Shown here: one piece after another, positions 24,401 through 33,508 of the stretch
Numbering within the stretch: position 1 is the stretch's first letter
Layout of the letters: every line of letters starts with the position of its first letter
Assembly: GCA_937981955.1 (NCBI GenBank)
Contig: CALJNA010000032.1
Coordinates: forward strand, 1-64,000
Length of the DNA: 64,000 nt
Direction of reading: 5' to 3'
Source of the DNA: an uncultured Granulosicoccaceae bacterium
GTDB taxonomy: Bacteria; Pseudomonadota; Gammaproteobacteria; Granulosicoccales; Granulosicoccaceae
Notes under the pieces: generated by a model
Database searches by the model: none
Seen by the model: the letters and a program-made list of their open reading frames with translations, nothing else
Told to the model about the DNA's origin: nothing
Position numbers and translations under genes: made by a program

Positions 24401-26422
24401 TCGAATGGCCGCCAGAAGTGCGACGTTAATCAGAAGCCACTTGCTTGCTGAGCCACTTCCTGATGCGTTTGCTTCACCCAGTTCCGGTTCATCTGCCTCG
24501 TTTTCTGAAGTTTGATTGATGCCGGTGCCAGGCTCGGTGGCGTCGGTGTTATCCCCTGAATTTACATCGACGTTATCGTTTGCATTGTTATCGGTTGCTG
24601 GCTCGTTATTCTCATTTTCGGTTGTGTCGGTTGTAACGATTCTTTTAACCAGTACCACCCAATCCTGCTGTGGTTCCTCGGGAGCCATACCAGTGTCGAT
24701 TGCGCTACCACTTACGTTGCGAGTATCGCCGACATATTCGCCGCTGCGCGGATTGAACCACTGCACGGTGTACTGGCCGGGCTCTACGTCCAGTTGTGCG
24801 TTGCGGTTACCTTCGTTTAAGTAGAGCGCGTAAACACTTCCGTGCTTGGCAAACACCTGATCGTTAATGTTGCCGCCGGTCAATGCAGTATCGTCTGGTT
24901 CCATTTCCCAGAACGGCAGGTGTTGCAACATTAGCTCCCGCGCGTACCGCATGTAGCGATACATCGATTCGCGTGTGCGGAAATTTTCGGTGCGAATGTC
25001 GGCTCCTTGAAATCCGAAATACCATTCTATGTTGCCACCGCTAAAGTAGACCGGGTACAGCACCTCACGTCTAAGTTGGTCTGCGTTTTCTGCGGTAAGG
25101 CCGAGATTACCCGGACCCACTTCATCCATATCAATAACCCAGGGAATACCCGCGTTAGCTGATAGCTGCCGCCACTGCTCGGTAAATGTATCTGCGTTTT
25201 CAGCACTGAATTGAATCGATGAAATATTGAACAGTGAATTGCCGAGCAGCGCGTTGTATGCTTTGGCGGGATCGTCAACGAACGAGTGCACAGCAACAGG
25301 GTGGTCTGCCCAGTCGATATTGCGCAACGCTGTTGCAAAGGCTATATGCCGTTCGTTGCCGTAACGACTTTCTTCGCTGATGTTCCACTTCAGCGCATTG
25401 AGATAAGTAAAACGAGCAACCATCTCGCGATAGTACAATCGTCTTTCTACTCCCAGCTCACCACCATCGAGCCAGTTCTTATTTTCCTCTTCCTGTTCTC
25501 CAAGCACAAAATGCACTGCAACACCTTTGCTTTGCATGTGTTGCAGAACCGTGTTCCATTGATTTAATTTGGACACATCGTAGTGCGTGTTGTCTTCATA
25601 GCTGCCTGTTGCGTTAATGAATGGATATGTATCGCGTCCGTCGCCGCCAAGGTTCATCAACAGGAAGTACATTGAATTAACGCCCTCACTGGCAAGGTAG
25701 TTAACTGCGCCGATAATGCCTTTGCTGTCTACTCCGGAATCTGTTGAACTAAACAACGGATCGCCAGGCTGCCAGTCATCAACATGCTCAGTGTAGTGAT
25801 GTAAGCCGTTAACTAATTGCGCTTCACCCACGCCGCCAGGTTGATTCACTGTGTTGTCAAAGCCTGCATAACCGAAGAAATTTTCCGGGCTGTCTACTCC
25901 GCCTTTTATCCAATACGACCCGTTTGCGAACTTAAGGTAGTGCGTGCCGTCGTACGACAATGGACCGGTTTTCAGAAATCCAGGCGCTTCAGGGTCCGGA
26001 TTAGCGATGGTTACCATGCCGGTTTTGCCGGATTCGCCGATTGCTTCAAAGCCAGTCACCTGTTGTGCTACGGCCACGTTCGGGCCGCGGTGCATGGCCA
26101 CGGTATATTGCCAATCACCTGCTATGTCAGGTGTAAACCTTGCTCGCCATACTGTGCCGTTTTCCCCACCTGAACCATTGCCTGCAAAAAATCCGGGAAC
26201 CACAACCGTCTGACCTTCGGGGGAAGTAAATGTGATATCCAGTCGAATATCAAGAAACGGATTCGGAGCTATATCGGACTCGTTTGCAAAAGGACCGGAT
26301 ACATCGAGTTGCAATGGTTGATACGCGACTTGCGATCCCGAAATCGTTACAGCACCCGCAAGCTTTACTGAAAAGACGAGTACTGTTGCTAATAGAAGGA
26401 GTCGTGAGGAAGTAATAGTCAT
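24308..26422 (-). CDS. Secreted glycoside-hydrolase-like protein with C-terminal anchor (DUF5060 and collagen-binding-like domains)
   Basis: About 704 residues. A Sec signal (MTITSSRLLLLATVLVFSVK) is followed by a beta-sandwich resembling DUF5060 (to about 125). A TIM-barrel-like centre follows, with possible catalytic acids in WNISEES and WVIDMDEVG. Next is a beta-domain like the putative collagen-binding domain of glycosidases (YALYLNEGNRNAQLDV, WFNPRSGEYVGD). The C-terminus has an Asn/Asp/Glu-rich linker, then SGSGSASKWLLINVALLAAI and an arginine cluster, as in GlyGly-CTERM sorting tails. It probably degrades a polysaccharide at the cell surface. A start further upstream (26488) is possible. 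Confidence 0.75.
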   Translation of the reverse strand: MTITSSRLLLLATVLVFSVKLAGAVTISGSQVAYQPLQLDVSGPFANESDIAPNPFLDIRLDITFTSPEGQTVVVPGFFAGNGSGGENGTVWRARFTPDIAGDWQYTVAMHRGPNVAVAQQVTGFEAIGESGKTGMVTIANPDPEAPGFLKTGPLSYDGTHYLKFANGSYWIKGGVDSPENFFGYAGFDNTVNQPGGVGEAQLVNGLHHYTEHVDDWQPGDPLFSSTDSGVDSKGIIGAVNYLASEGVNSMYFLLMNLGGDGRDTYPFINATGSYEDNTHYDVSKLNQWNTVLQHMQSKGVAVHFVLGEQEEENKNWLDGGELGVERRLYYREMVARFTYLNALKWNISEESRYGNERHIAFATALRNIDWADHPVAVHSFVDDPAKAYNALLGNSLFNISSIQFSAENADTFTEQWRQLSANAGIPWVIDMDEVGPGNLGLTAENADQLRREVLYPVYFSGGNIEWYFGFQGADIRTENFRTRESMYRYMRYARELMLQHLPFWEMEPDDTALTGGNINDQVFAKHGSVYALYLNEGNRNAQLDVEPGQYTVQWFNPRSGEYVGDTRNVSGSAIDTGMAPEEPQQDWVVLVKRIVTTDTTENENNEPATDNNANDNVDVNSGDNTDATEPGTGINQTSENEADEPELGEANASGSGSASKWLLINVALLAAIRLLLRIRRRSVLSIGLNMLRVQRIKVDRVEQ

Positions 26423-26957
26423 AAGCCAAGGCATGCAAGTTTGGTACTGATTCGCACTGCTAAACGCTAAGCAGTAGGCGCTTTTCATCGTACTTAATCA
26501 GTAGGCAGTCAATAGTTAGCCGTTTTCAGAACACTTGGCTGAAGCTTCGTAAATTGCGAAATAGAAACAAATGCAAACGATCGGATTTATTTTGTGCGCA
26601 GTATCCTAATTTCACTGTGGAAACGACAGTGTACATAGGCGTTTCTTTCTATCTGTCACGTCTCTATCGCGTTCATGTAATCGCAATTACCTATTTGGGT
26701 CTTTTAATTTTTATGTTCTTGGATTTTGAATGTGGTAATTTCTTCCCAATAGGCTGGCAGATCCTGGAGTGTTAGAAACTCAAAGCAAATGCGTTATACG
26801 AACCAAGTGCGATACAACGCATCAAGCTTAGTGATGAACTGAAGCGCGTATGTCGTACCTAGCTGGCGGTTGTGAGTGCCGGTTTTGTTTATGCGGTTAG
26901 TCTGGAAGACGTCGCATTTCATAACTCATAACAAATTGGAAAACAGCAACATCAGCT
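26423..26957. other. Non-coding AT-rich region between divergent hydrolase and GntR genes
   Basis: About 535 bases (469 if the hydrolase starts at 26488) with no credible gene. A 73-codon open frame at 26554-26775 has no ribosome site and a composition typical of AT-rich junk. A weak dyad (CACTGT-N7-ACAGTG, 26613-26631) is the only regular structure seen. Promoters for both neighbours must lie here, but no confident -35/-10 pair was found. Confidence 0.5.
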
Positions 26958-27710
26958 ATGATTCTTCAAGATAAAAACGGGTTTGTCATGCCCGAGTTAC
27001 AGTTGTCCTCATTGCCAACAGGCGCGGTAAAGCAGTTAGTCAACAAGTTGGGTAAACGCATTGCCAATGGTGAATATGCTGTAGGCGAAAACATCCCAAT
27101 GGAACCTGAACTGGTTGCTGAGAATGGAGTTTCGCGAACAGTTGTTCGCGAGGCTGTTAAGGTTCTTTCGGGCAAGGGCATGGTTCGCACTGCACGCCGC
27201 TATGGCACGCATGTTTGTGAAATTGACGAATGGAATCTGCTTGACCCGGATGTTATCGGTTGGCATGCCCCGGATTCACCAATGGCAAAACAGATTTTCA
27301 TCGAGGCAACATCTTTTCGAATATTGATTGAGCCGCATGCTGCTGCTCTGGCTGCTGCGAATGTCAATGACATTCAGCGCGAAGTAATCCAGTCTTCTGC
27401 CACTGTCTTGGAAAGCGTCGACCGTTATCAACATAGTGTGCTGGCTGCAGACTTTGCCTTTCACGCAACCGTACTGGAGGCGTCGGGAAGCTTGTTACTC
27501 AGACAGTTCCGCCGATTTCTGCATGCCGTACTGCATTTTTCGTATGCCACTGTTTCAGAACAGGTGCAGGATGAACACCGCGTCCCAAATGCCCATGGAT
27601 TGGTGGCTGACGCTATTGCTGCTGGAAACGCTGAACTTGCTCAACAGCACATGCATGCCATGCTCTCTACGGATATCGCTGCAGCGAACTCGTTATATCG
27701 ATCAGCTTAA
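26958..27710 (+). CDS. GntR family regulator, FadR/FCD subfamily
   Basis: A 250-residue regulator. The winged HTH covers about residues 15-85 (LVNKLGKRIANGEYAVGENIP, SRTVVREAVKVLSGKGMV). The all-helical FCD ligand domain follows with metal-site histidines in DFAFHATVLEA and in NAHGLVADAI/QHMHAM. FCD proteins of this type respond to sugar acids or amino-acid breakdown products. It is 63 bp upstream of the zinc dehydrogenase gene and likely controls that gene and kynureninase. The start may instead be ATG 26988. Confidence 0.88.
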   Translation: MILQDKNGFVMPELQLSSLPTGAVKQLVNKLGKRIANGEYAVGENIPMEPELVAENGVSRTVVREAVKVLSGKGMVRTARRYGTHVCEIDEWNLLDPDVIGWHAPDSPMAKQIFIEATSFRILIEPHAAALAAANVNDIQREVIQSSATVLESVDRYQHSVLAADFAFHATVLEASGSLLLRQFRRFLHAVLHFSYATVSEQVQDEHRVPNAHGLVADAIAAGNAELAQQHMHAMLSTDIAAANSLYRSA

Positions 27711-27773
27711 TCCTACTCAACCGACGGCCTTGGCGGTACTATGGGGCTTCTGTGAGTCGTTTTGGAGCCGCAT

Positions 27774-28808
27774 ATGCTTGCTGCGCAAATCAGTGGGCCT
27801 TTGTCTGTTGACGTACAAGAAGTATCTGAACCACCGTTATCACCAGACGATGTTCGCATAGCCGTTCTTGCTTGCGGCATCTGCGCCACCGATATAGAAA
27901 TCTATGAAGGAAACATGGTGTACTTTACGCGTGGCATGGCCTCGTTTCCTGTTATTCCAGGGCATGAGTGGGTTGGCAAGGTAATCGAGTGTGGGAGTAA
28001 TGCAAGTGGTTTCAAGCCAGGTGCTCATGTCGTAGGCGAAGTCAGCATTGGTTGCACCCGATGTACGTCGTGCCAATCCGGAAACTATCATCGCTGTTTA
28101 ACCCGAGTTGAAACAGGCATACTGAATCGCCCTGGTTGCTTTGCTCAAACTATTCATCACCCAGCTCATTATCTGCATGTCATAGATGCGCAGGTCCCGA
28201 TCGAATCCGCCGCGTTGGTTGAACCAACTGCTGTTGCTTTTAATGGTGTACTAAAAGCAGGGGTATCGCCTCAGGATTATGTGGCCGTGTTTGGTGATGG
28301 CCCGATTGGATTGCTGCTGCTGCAAGTGGCGCGCGCATTCGGCGCTGCTAAAGTTGCCCTGGTCGGTGCCAGTGATCATAGACTTACCAAAGCGCGTGAG
28401 CTTGGTGCTGATTTGGTGCTCGATGCCCGAAAGGACAATGTGGTTAACGCCCTGACAAAAGCAGGAGGCGGAGAATTGCCATCGGTTGCCATAGAAGCAA
28501 CCGGACGACCTGACGCGGCTTATACTGCATTGCATTCGATTCGTCCCGGAGGACGAATTGTGTTTCAGGGATTGTTTGCCGGGCAAACCCTCGAGGGGTT
28601 TGATCTTGATCAGATCGTGATTAATGATTTACAGGTTTGTGGTGCGCTGGGTAGCCCCAACATCTGGCCAGATGTGATTCGTCTGATTGAGTCAGGCAAA
28701 GTCAATCCATCTGCAATAGTGTCTGATGAATATCCGTTAAACCAGTTTGGTCGTGCATTGGAAAAAGCACGCAGTGGCGAAGGAATCAAGGTGTTGCTCA
28801 GGCCGTAG
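27774..28808 (+). CDS. Zinc-dependent medium-chain alcohol/polyol dehydrogenase
   Basis: A 344-residue MDR dehydrogenase. Catalytic zinc ligands are C37 (ACGICATD) and H64-E65 (GHEW); the structural zinc loop has four cysteines (CTRCTSCQSGNYHRC). The NAD site is VFGDGPIGLLLLQVARAFGA, where GDGPIG replaces the usual GxGxxG pattern with a conservative variant. It resembles threonine, sorbitol and galactonate-type dehydrogenases. The substrate is unclear; with a GntR/FCD regulator upstream and kynureninase downstream, a sugar-acid or amino-acid-derived alcohol is possible. ATG 27774 is preceded by GGAG at 6 bp. Confidence 0.88.
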   Translation: MLAAQISGPLSVDVQEVSEPPLSPDDVRIAVLACGICATDIEIYEGNMVYFTRGMASFPVIPGHEWVGKVIECGSNASGFKPGAHVVGEVSIGCTRCTSCQSGNYHRCLTRVETGILNRPGCFAQTIHHPAHYLHVIDAQVPIESAALVEPTAVAFNGVLKAGVSPQDYVAVFGDGPIGLLLLQVARAFGAAKVALVGASDHRLTKARELGADLVLDARKDNVVNALTKAGGGELPSVAIEATGRPDAAYTALHSIRPGGRIVFQGLFAGQTLEGFDLDQIVINDLQVCGALGSPNIWPDVIRLIESGKVNPSAIVSDEYPLNQFGRALEKARSGEGIKVLLRP

Positions 28809-28900
28809 TGATCAATGACAAATGACGCAATCCATATTGTGAAATAGCATGAAAAAACTATTGGGCGCGCTCCTTGACAAACTACTAAGCGAGTTGTGTG

Positions 28901-30091
28901 ATGAATAAGCTGCCATTAAAACATCGCTTCGATATACCAGCGAATATGATTTACCTTGACGGTAACTCGCTGGGGCCATTGCCAAGGGGTGTGCCGGAGC
29001 GGGTTCAGCGCATGTTAACGGCAGAGTGGGGGCATCATCTCATTAAGGGATGGAATGTGGATCAGTGGATGGCGCAACCGCAACGGGTGGGCGACCAGAT
29101 TGCCAGGCTCATTGGCGCGAGCGAAGGCAGCATTTCAGTGGGCGATACACTGTCCGTGAAGATTTTTCAGGCGCTGTCTGCTGCTTTGAAAATGCGTCCG
29201 GATAGAAACGTCTTGCTGTCGGATCATGGAAATTTTCCAACTGATTTGTACATGGCCGAAGGACTGATTCGGCAAATTGACAAAGCTTATGAATTACGTT
29301 TGGTATCACCCGAAGACGTGGCGTCTTCTATAACCAGCGATGTCGCGGTGGTTATGCTAACGCATGTGGACTATCGCACCGGACGATTGCACGATATGCA
29401 ATCCATGACAGATGCTGCTCACAGCAAAGGTGCTGTCATGTTATGGGATCTGGCACACAGCGCCGGCGCCGTGCCGGTAGACTTGCAGTCCTGCAATGCA
29501 GAGATGGCGGCTGGATGTACTTATAAGTACTTGAATGGCGGGCCGGGTGCGCCGGCGTTTATTTATGCACGGCCCGATCTTGTCGCTGACATGGAACCGG
29601 CATTGTCTGGCTGGCTAGGACATGATGAACCATTTGCGTTCGAACTGAATTATCGGCCGGCTCCTGATATTGAACGTATGCGAATTGGTACTCCGCCGGT
29701 TATACAGCTTGCCGCGCTCGAGGAGGCTTTAAGTGTGTGGGACGACGTTAGCATGCACGATATTCGCAAGGCCTCCATCGATCTGTGTGATCTGTTCATT
29801 TCAGAAGTTGAAGCTCATTGTCCTGAACTCAGTTTAGTGAGTCCGCGTGATGGCAGTCAGCGCGGTAGTCAGGTGTCCTTTGCATATGAGCATGGGTTTG
29901 CGGCTATGCAAGCGTTGATTGCACATAATGTGATAGGAGATTTTCGAGCACCGGACATTATGCGCTTTGGTTTTACACCGCTCTATATCGATGAAACCGA
30001 TGTTAGAGCGGCGGTTGCCATTCTCAGTGACATTCTGTCGAAGCGATTATGGGATAAACCGGAGTTCCATAAGCGGGGCAGGGTGACTTGA
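28901..30091 (+). CDS. kynU: Kynureninase
   Basis: A 396-residue PLP enzyme of aminotransferase class V. The N-terminal YLDGNSLGPLP is the kynureninase signature; WDLAHSAGAVPVDL holds the PLP-binding aspartate D183; and K209 in YKYLNGGPGAP is the Schiff-base lysine. It cleaves kynurenine to anthranilate and alanine. Tryptophan dioxygenase and formamidase genes are not in the window, so it may use externally supplied kynurenine or work with distant genes. GTG 28898 directly precedes the chosen ATG. Confidence 0.9.
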   Translation: MNKLPLKHRFDIPANMIYLDGNSLGPLPRGVPERVQRMLTAEWGHHLIKGWNVDQWMAQPQRVGDQIARLIGASEGSISVGDTLSVKIFQALSAALKMRPDRNVLLSDHGNFPTDLYMAEGLIRQIDKAYELRLVSPEDVASSITSDVAVVMLTHVDYRTGRLHDMQSMTDAAHSKGAVMLWDLAHSAGAVPVDLQSCNAEMAAGCTYKYLNGGPGAPAFIYARPDLVADMEPALSGWLGHDEPFAFELNYRPAPDIERMRIGTPPVIQLAALEEALSVWDDVSMHDIRKASIDLCDLFISEVEAHCPELSLVSPRDGSQRGSQVSFAYEHGFAAMQALIAHNVIGDFRAPDIMRFGFTPLYIDETDVRAAVAILSDILSKRLWDKPEFHKRGRVT

Positions 30092-30102
30092 GCACCTGGG
30101 TG

Positions 30103-30564
30103 CTAACCAAATCCGTTCTGACGCCAAGCCTCAAAAGCAATAATAGCCACGGCATTCGACAGGTTCAAACTTCGACTTCCTTCTCGCATGGGAATGCGCA
30201 GCCTGTGTGATACCCGCTCATCAGCGAGTACTGAGTCCGGCAATCCTCTGGTTTCGGGGCCGAATAAAAATGTATCATCGGGCTGAAAATCCGCTTCCGC
30301 ATAGTTAGTCGAGCCTTTAGTTGTGCAGGCAAACACGCGCTCGCTGGTCGGTAATATGACCGCCAGTGCCTGTTCAAGATCGGCGTGGATTTGCATGCTT
30401 GCCGCCTCATGGTAATCAAGCCCGGCCCGCCTGAAAGCCTTCTCTGACACCGAAAAACCCAATGGTTCGATCAGATGAAGCCGGAATCCGGTATTCGCAC
30501 AAAGGCGAATCAGGTTGCCCGTATTTGGTGGTATTTCCGGCTGGTAAAGAACAAGATTGAACAT
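30103..30564 (-). CDS. trmL: tRNA (cytidine/uridine-34 2'-O)-methyltransferase TrmL
   Basis: A 153-residue minimal SPOUT methyltransferase that methylates the wobble ribose of leucine tRNAs using SAM. Signatures are LYQPEIPPNTGNLIRLCANTG at the N-terminus and the trefoil-knot motifs FLFGPETRGLPD, LRIPMREGSRSLNLSNAVAI. I start at ATG 30564, as in family members; a longer reading adds six residues. The gene converges with kynU, 11 bp apart, and seems monocistronic. Confidence 0.93.
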   Translation of the reverse strand: MFNLVLYQPEIPPNTGNLIRLCANTGFRLHLIEPLGFSVSEKAFRRAGLDYHEAASMQIHADLEQALAVILPTSERVFACTTKGSTNYAEADFQPDDTFLFGPETRGLPDSVLADERVSHRLRIPMREGSRSLNLSNAVAIIAFEAWRQNGFG

Positions 30565-30776
30565 GTGGCAGTAAATTGTCACCTGGGTTAGACAAAAGCG
30601 GGAGCGGCTGGCGGCAGAAACCTGCCAAACATTACCGTCGCCAGCAGGGAATTCAAAACTTGCCGACCGGCGTCACGCAAACTACCTTTATTATAGCTGC
30701 CAGCAGTAAATGGCATTCTCATTGCTGAACTCATAAGCACCAATCCGGTGGTGTGAGCGAGCGGGAATTGTTGGGT

Positions 30777-31769
30777 ATGAGTTACAACGAACAGAGTATC
30801 AGTGCCGAAAAAAGACACTATTACTCATCATCGCAAGGGCCTTTCCATAACGCCAACAACATATTAATGTTTTTTGGTGGTGGTGGACGTGGTGAAATTG
30901 TCGAGACTATCATTCGCTCCCTGCGTTTAGGCGACCCCGTTCTTACCGTGTGTGGAGAACGAGGCAGTGGCAAAACCATGATGAGCCTGGTGCTTGCCGA
31001 TCGTCTCAAACACCGCTACAACATTATTCGCTACGACCTGCCGCATATTTCTACGGCGTTAATGTTGCGCCACTTATTGATTGAAATATGTCCAAGGCAG
31101 GCTGACCTTATCAGTGTTGATCAAGCAGCCGATGGCGTATCGCAAGATCTGGTTAATCAAAGCGTCAGCTGCTTGAACGCAGCGCTGCATGGCAGTAGCC
31201 CTGGCGACAAGCCTTACATGCTAACCGTGGACACGCAGGCTGATCTGGATGCGGCAACTCTGCAAGTACTTAACGATCTTGTTCGCTTACAGGACCCGAA
31301 TGCACCCGGTATACAAATTGTGCTGTTTCGACGCACCGAAGCCGGTGACCATCAAGGCAGAACAGCGCATTCCATTGCGGGGGATAACACAACAAACCCG
31401 GCTGAAGACCATTATTGGCTGCGTCGATTAACGCTGAATGAAATCAGTGAGTATCTGCGTCATCACATGATGCTGTTTGATTTTAATCAACGTGATGTTT
31501 TCACTCGTGAAATGGCGTATTTCATTGCCGATCGCTCCGACGGTATCTTCCGTTCAATTAACACGTTGGCCCGCAATGCTTTTATGGTTGCAGGTCTCGA
31601 AGATGCTGAACATGTTTCCATGTCGCACTTGTTGGCTGCGGGCTTGCCTGCGCCTGAAGCTGAAGTTGAAACACACGGATTTTTGTGGCGACACCGTGGC
31701 GCCGTTGTTGGGCTATTGGGTGTGGGTGTTCTGGCTGGTTTAGCACTTGCGGTTGCTTTTGGGCGCTAA
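30777..31769 (+). CDS. ExeA/MshM-like AAA ATPase with C-terminal membrane helix
   Basis: A 330-residue ATPase. Walker A is GERGSGKT (60-67), a Walker B-like YMLTVDTQADLD occurs near 150, and a sensor/lid region (LRRLTLNEISEYLRHHMMLF) is typical of ExeA/MshM-type AAA_22 ATPases. A single helix ends the chain (VVGLLGVGVLAGLALAVAF), so the ATPase is held at the inner membrane. MSHA and type II secretion loci often contain such an ATPase; here it lies 2 kb upstream of the pilus operon, separated by unrelated small genes. The peptidoglycan-binding domain of ExeA is missing. Confidence 0.8.
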   Translation: MSYNEQSISAEKRHYYSSSQGPFHNANNILMFFGGGGRGEIVETIIRSLRLGDPVLTVCGERGSGKTMMSLVLADRLKHRYNIIRYDLPHISTALMLRHLLIEICPRQADLISVDQAADGVSQDLVNQSVSCLNAALHGSSPGDKPYMLTVDTQADLDAATLQVLNDLVRLQDPNAPGIQIVLFRRTEAGDHQGRTAHSIAGDNTTNPAEDHYWLRRLTLNEISEYLRHHMMLFDFNQRDVFTREMAYFIADRSDGIFRSINTLARNAFMVAGLEDAEHVSMSHLLAAGLPAPEAEVETHGFLWRHRGAVVGLLGVGVLAGLALAVAFGR

Positions 31770-31795
31770 GGCTTTGTACTACCCAAAGCTATAAG

Positions 31796-32476
31796 TTATA
31801 GGCCGAAGGTCGAATTAAATTCTCGCTCGCCTTTTGCACTGAATTTTATAACTCGGCTGTTGCCGTCTCGCTTTACCCAGCGAAGTTGCTCGAACTTTGC
31901 CATCAGGGCCCTTCCCAGACTCCCCGCCAAGTGCGAACGACGTTCGCTCCAGTCCAGGCATGATCGACACATTGGTGTCCGTGATGCTTGCAGTGAATCG
32001 AGATCGATACCGAACTCTTGCATGAAATGGCTACCCTTTCGAGTCAGTACCAGCTCTGCGTCATTGTGTTTAAGGTACCGTTTGGTTATCAGAGCATCGT
32101 GCAGCTGAATTCCTTTGTTGCCAGCCAAGTGGTTGTAGCAGACTCGTGCGTTACGCATGGCAGAATCACGCGGGCCGGTTGTGATACGGATGGGCTCAAC
32201 CCCAGCGCTTAACCCCATTAGTGTCTCCAGAAGAGCAGCGACATCATCGTTCGCCAAAGCGAAGTATTTATGTCGCCCTTGTTTCCTTAGAGCGAGCAAG
32301 CCACCAGCCTCCATTTTTGCCAGGTGCGAAGTCGCGGTTTGAGCCGTTACACCCGCTTCCCGAGCAAGTTCAGATGCAGTGAGTGCCTTGCCGTGCATCA
32401 ACGTCGATAACATACGGGCGCGCGTGTTGTCTCCGAGCAATGCGCCGATTTTGGCGATATTGGGTGTTCCATCCAT
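31796..32476 (-). CDS. ArsR-type winged-helix transcriptional regulator
   Basis: A 226-residue regulator, twice the usual ArsR length. The N-terminal HTH is clear (GDNTRARMLSTLMHGKALTASELAREAGVTAQTATSHLAKMEAGGLL). The C-terminal 130 residues hold a cysteine pair (PMCRSCLDWSERRSHLAG) and a second region that resembles a helical effector domain seen in longer ArsR proteins. No arsenic or metal genes are near. It is divergent from the NIPSNAP gene, so that is the likeliest target. Confidence 0.85.
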   Translation of the reverse strand: MDGTPNIAKIGALLGDNTRARMLSTLMHGKALTASELAREAGVTAQTATSHLAKMEAGGLLALRKQGRHKYFALANDDVAALLETLMGLSAGVEPIRITTGPRDSAMRNARVCYNHLAGNKGIQLHDALITKRYLKHNDAELVLTRKGSHFMQEFGIDLDSLQASRTPMCRSCLDWSERRSHLAGSLGRALMAKFEQLRWVKRDGNSRVIKFSAKGEREFNSTFGL

Positions 32477-32509
32477 ACTTCGACGATAACCGAAGCATAC
32501 ACCGCTGTC

Positions 32510-32538
32510 AATCTGCCAGACTAACCGTGTTGCAGATT
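32510..32538. promoter_or_regulatory. Inverted repeat between ArsR-type and NIPSNAP genes
   Basis: AATCTGC (32510-32516) and its exact complement GCAGATT (32532-32538) are separated by 15 bp, centred between the two divergent start codons. A second weaker dyad (CTTCG-N8-CGAAG, 32478-32495) lies next to the regulator start. Either may be the operator. Confidence 0.4.
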
Positions 32539-32571
32539 CAAAACCGGATTAACTCTAAGAGGAATATGATT

Positions 32572-32895
32572 ATGTTGACATGCATTATTCGCTATCACAT
32601 TGATCCCACCAAGAAAGCGCAGTTTGAGCAGTACGCCAGAAACTGGGGACAGGCTATACCGCGTTGTGGTGCTGATTTGGTTGGGTATTACGCACCGTGC
32701 GAGGGATCGACTACGCTGGCATACGGGATCTATAACATTGACAGCCTTGCGCAATACGAACAGTATCGTTCACGGCTGGCTGAAGATCCGCTGGGTAAAG
32801 AGAACTACAAGTTTGCTCAAAAAGAAAAATTTCTGCTTCGCGAAGACAGAACATTTCTGACTATTGCATCAACACCGCACGACGTAAAACGATGA
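32572..32895 (+). CDS. NIPSNAP family protein
   Basis: A 107-residue ferredoxin-like alpha/beta-barrel protein. Its pattern LTCIIRYHIDPTKKAQFEQYARNWGQAIPRC and the spaced YEQYRSRLAEDP match bacterial NIPSNAP proteins. Ribosome site AAGAGG lies nine bases before ATG 32572; a second ATG at 32566 is too close. Members are small homodimers with no agreed activity. Divergent arrangement with a 226-residue ArsR-type regulator is common for this family and suggests induced expression. Confidence 0.85.
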   Translation: MLTCIIRYHIDPTKKAQFEQYARNWGQAIPRCGADLVGYYAPCEGSTTLAYGIYNIDSLAQYEQYRSRLAEDPLGKENYKFAQKEKFLLREDRTFLTIASTPHDVKR

Positions 32896-33036
32896 TCGCT
32901 GACGCTGCACCTGATTTACCGGCATTGCCGTCCCGTTCTGTTAGTCTTGGTATAGCGTGATTAAACTACGTTGACTCGGTTGGAATTTTGATTTGCCAGG
33001 CGTGATAGATGAAATTCTTCAAGGTTGGATAGATAC

Positions 33037-33399
33037 ATGGAAGAGCGAAATAGTGTCGTCTGTAATGGCAGCTGTCATTGTGGAGCAGTTACCTTCAAGT
33101 TCAGTTCAATTATCGAGGAGCTGACTACTTGTAATTGCTCACTTTGTAAAAAGAAAAATGCGCTGATGTTGAAAGTGCACGAAAAGGATTTGCAGATTCT
33201 TTCTGGTGAATCCTGTTTAACGGAGTATCAGTTCCATACGCGTACCGCTCGTCACTTCTTCTGTAACACCTGCGGTATCTACCCGTTTCATCGGAAAAGA
33301 GTCACGCCCGATTTCTTTGGAGTAAACGTTCATTGCCTGATCGACTTCCCTTTGGATGAATACCCTGTAAGAGAAACCAATGGAATTTTCATGGAATAG
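33037..33399 (+). CDS. GFA / CENP-V family zinc protein
   Basis: A 120-residue protein of the glutathione-dependent formaldehyde-activating (GFA) superfamily. It carries the zinc motifs CHCGAV, CNCSLCKKK and FFCNTCGIYPFH, giving seven cysteines in the usual spacing. GFA was first described as adding glutathione to formaldehyde, but many relatives have other or unknown roles. No formaldehyde genes are nearby. It stands alone between the NIPSNAP gene and a small membrane-protein gene. Confidence 0.88.
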   Translation: MEERNSVVCNGSCHCGAVTFKFSSIIEELTTCNCSLCKKKNALMLKVHEKDLQILSGESCLTEYQFHTRTARHFFCNTCGIYPFHRKRVTPDFFGVNVHCLIDFPLDEYPVRETNGIFME

Positions 33400-33508
33400 A
33401 CGGTTAACAGACAAAGTATCGGCTGCAATGTTGAATATGCATCGTGATACGATGGGTTGACAGCATTGGAAATTGATTCTCATAAAATGACTGACCAGGA
33501 GTTCAGTA

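Noticed and set aside
26554-26775. 73-codon open frame in the hydrolase/GntR intergenic region
   Set aside because: No ribosome site, aromatic-rich composition typical of translated AT-rich spacer, and no recognisable domain.
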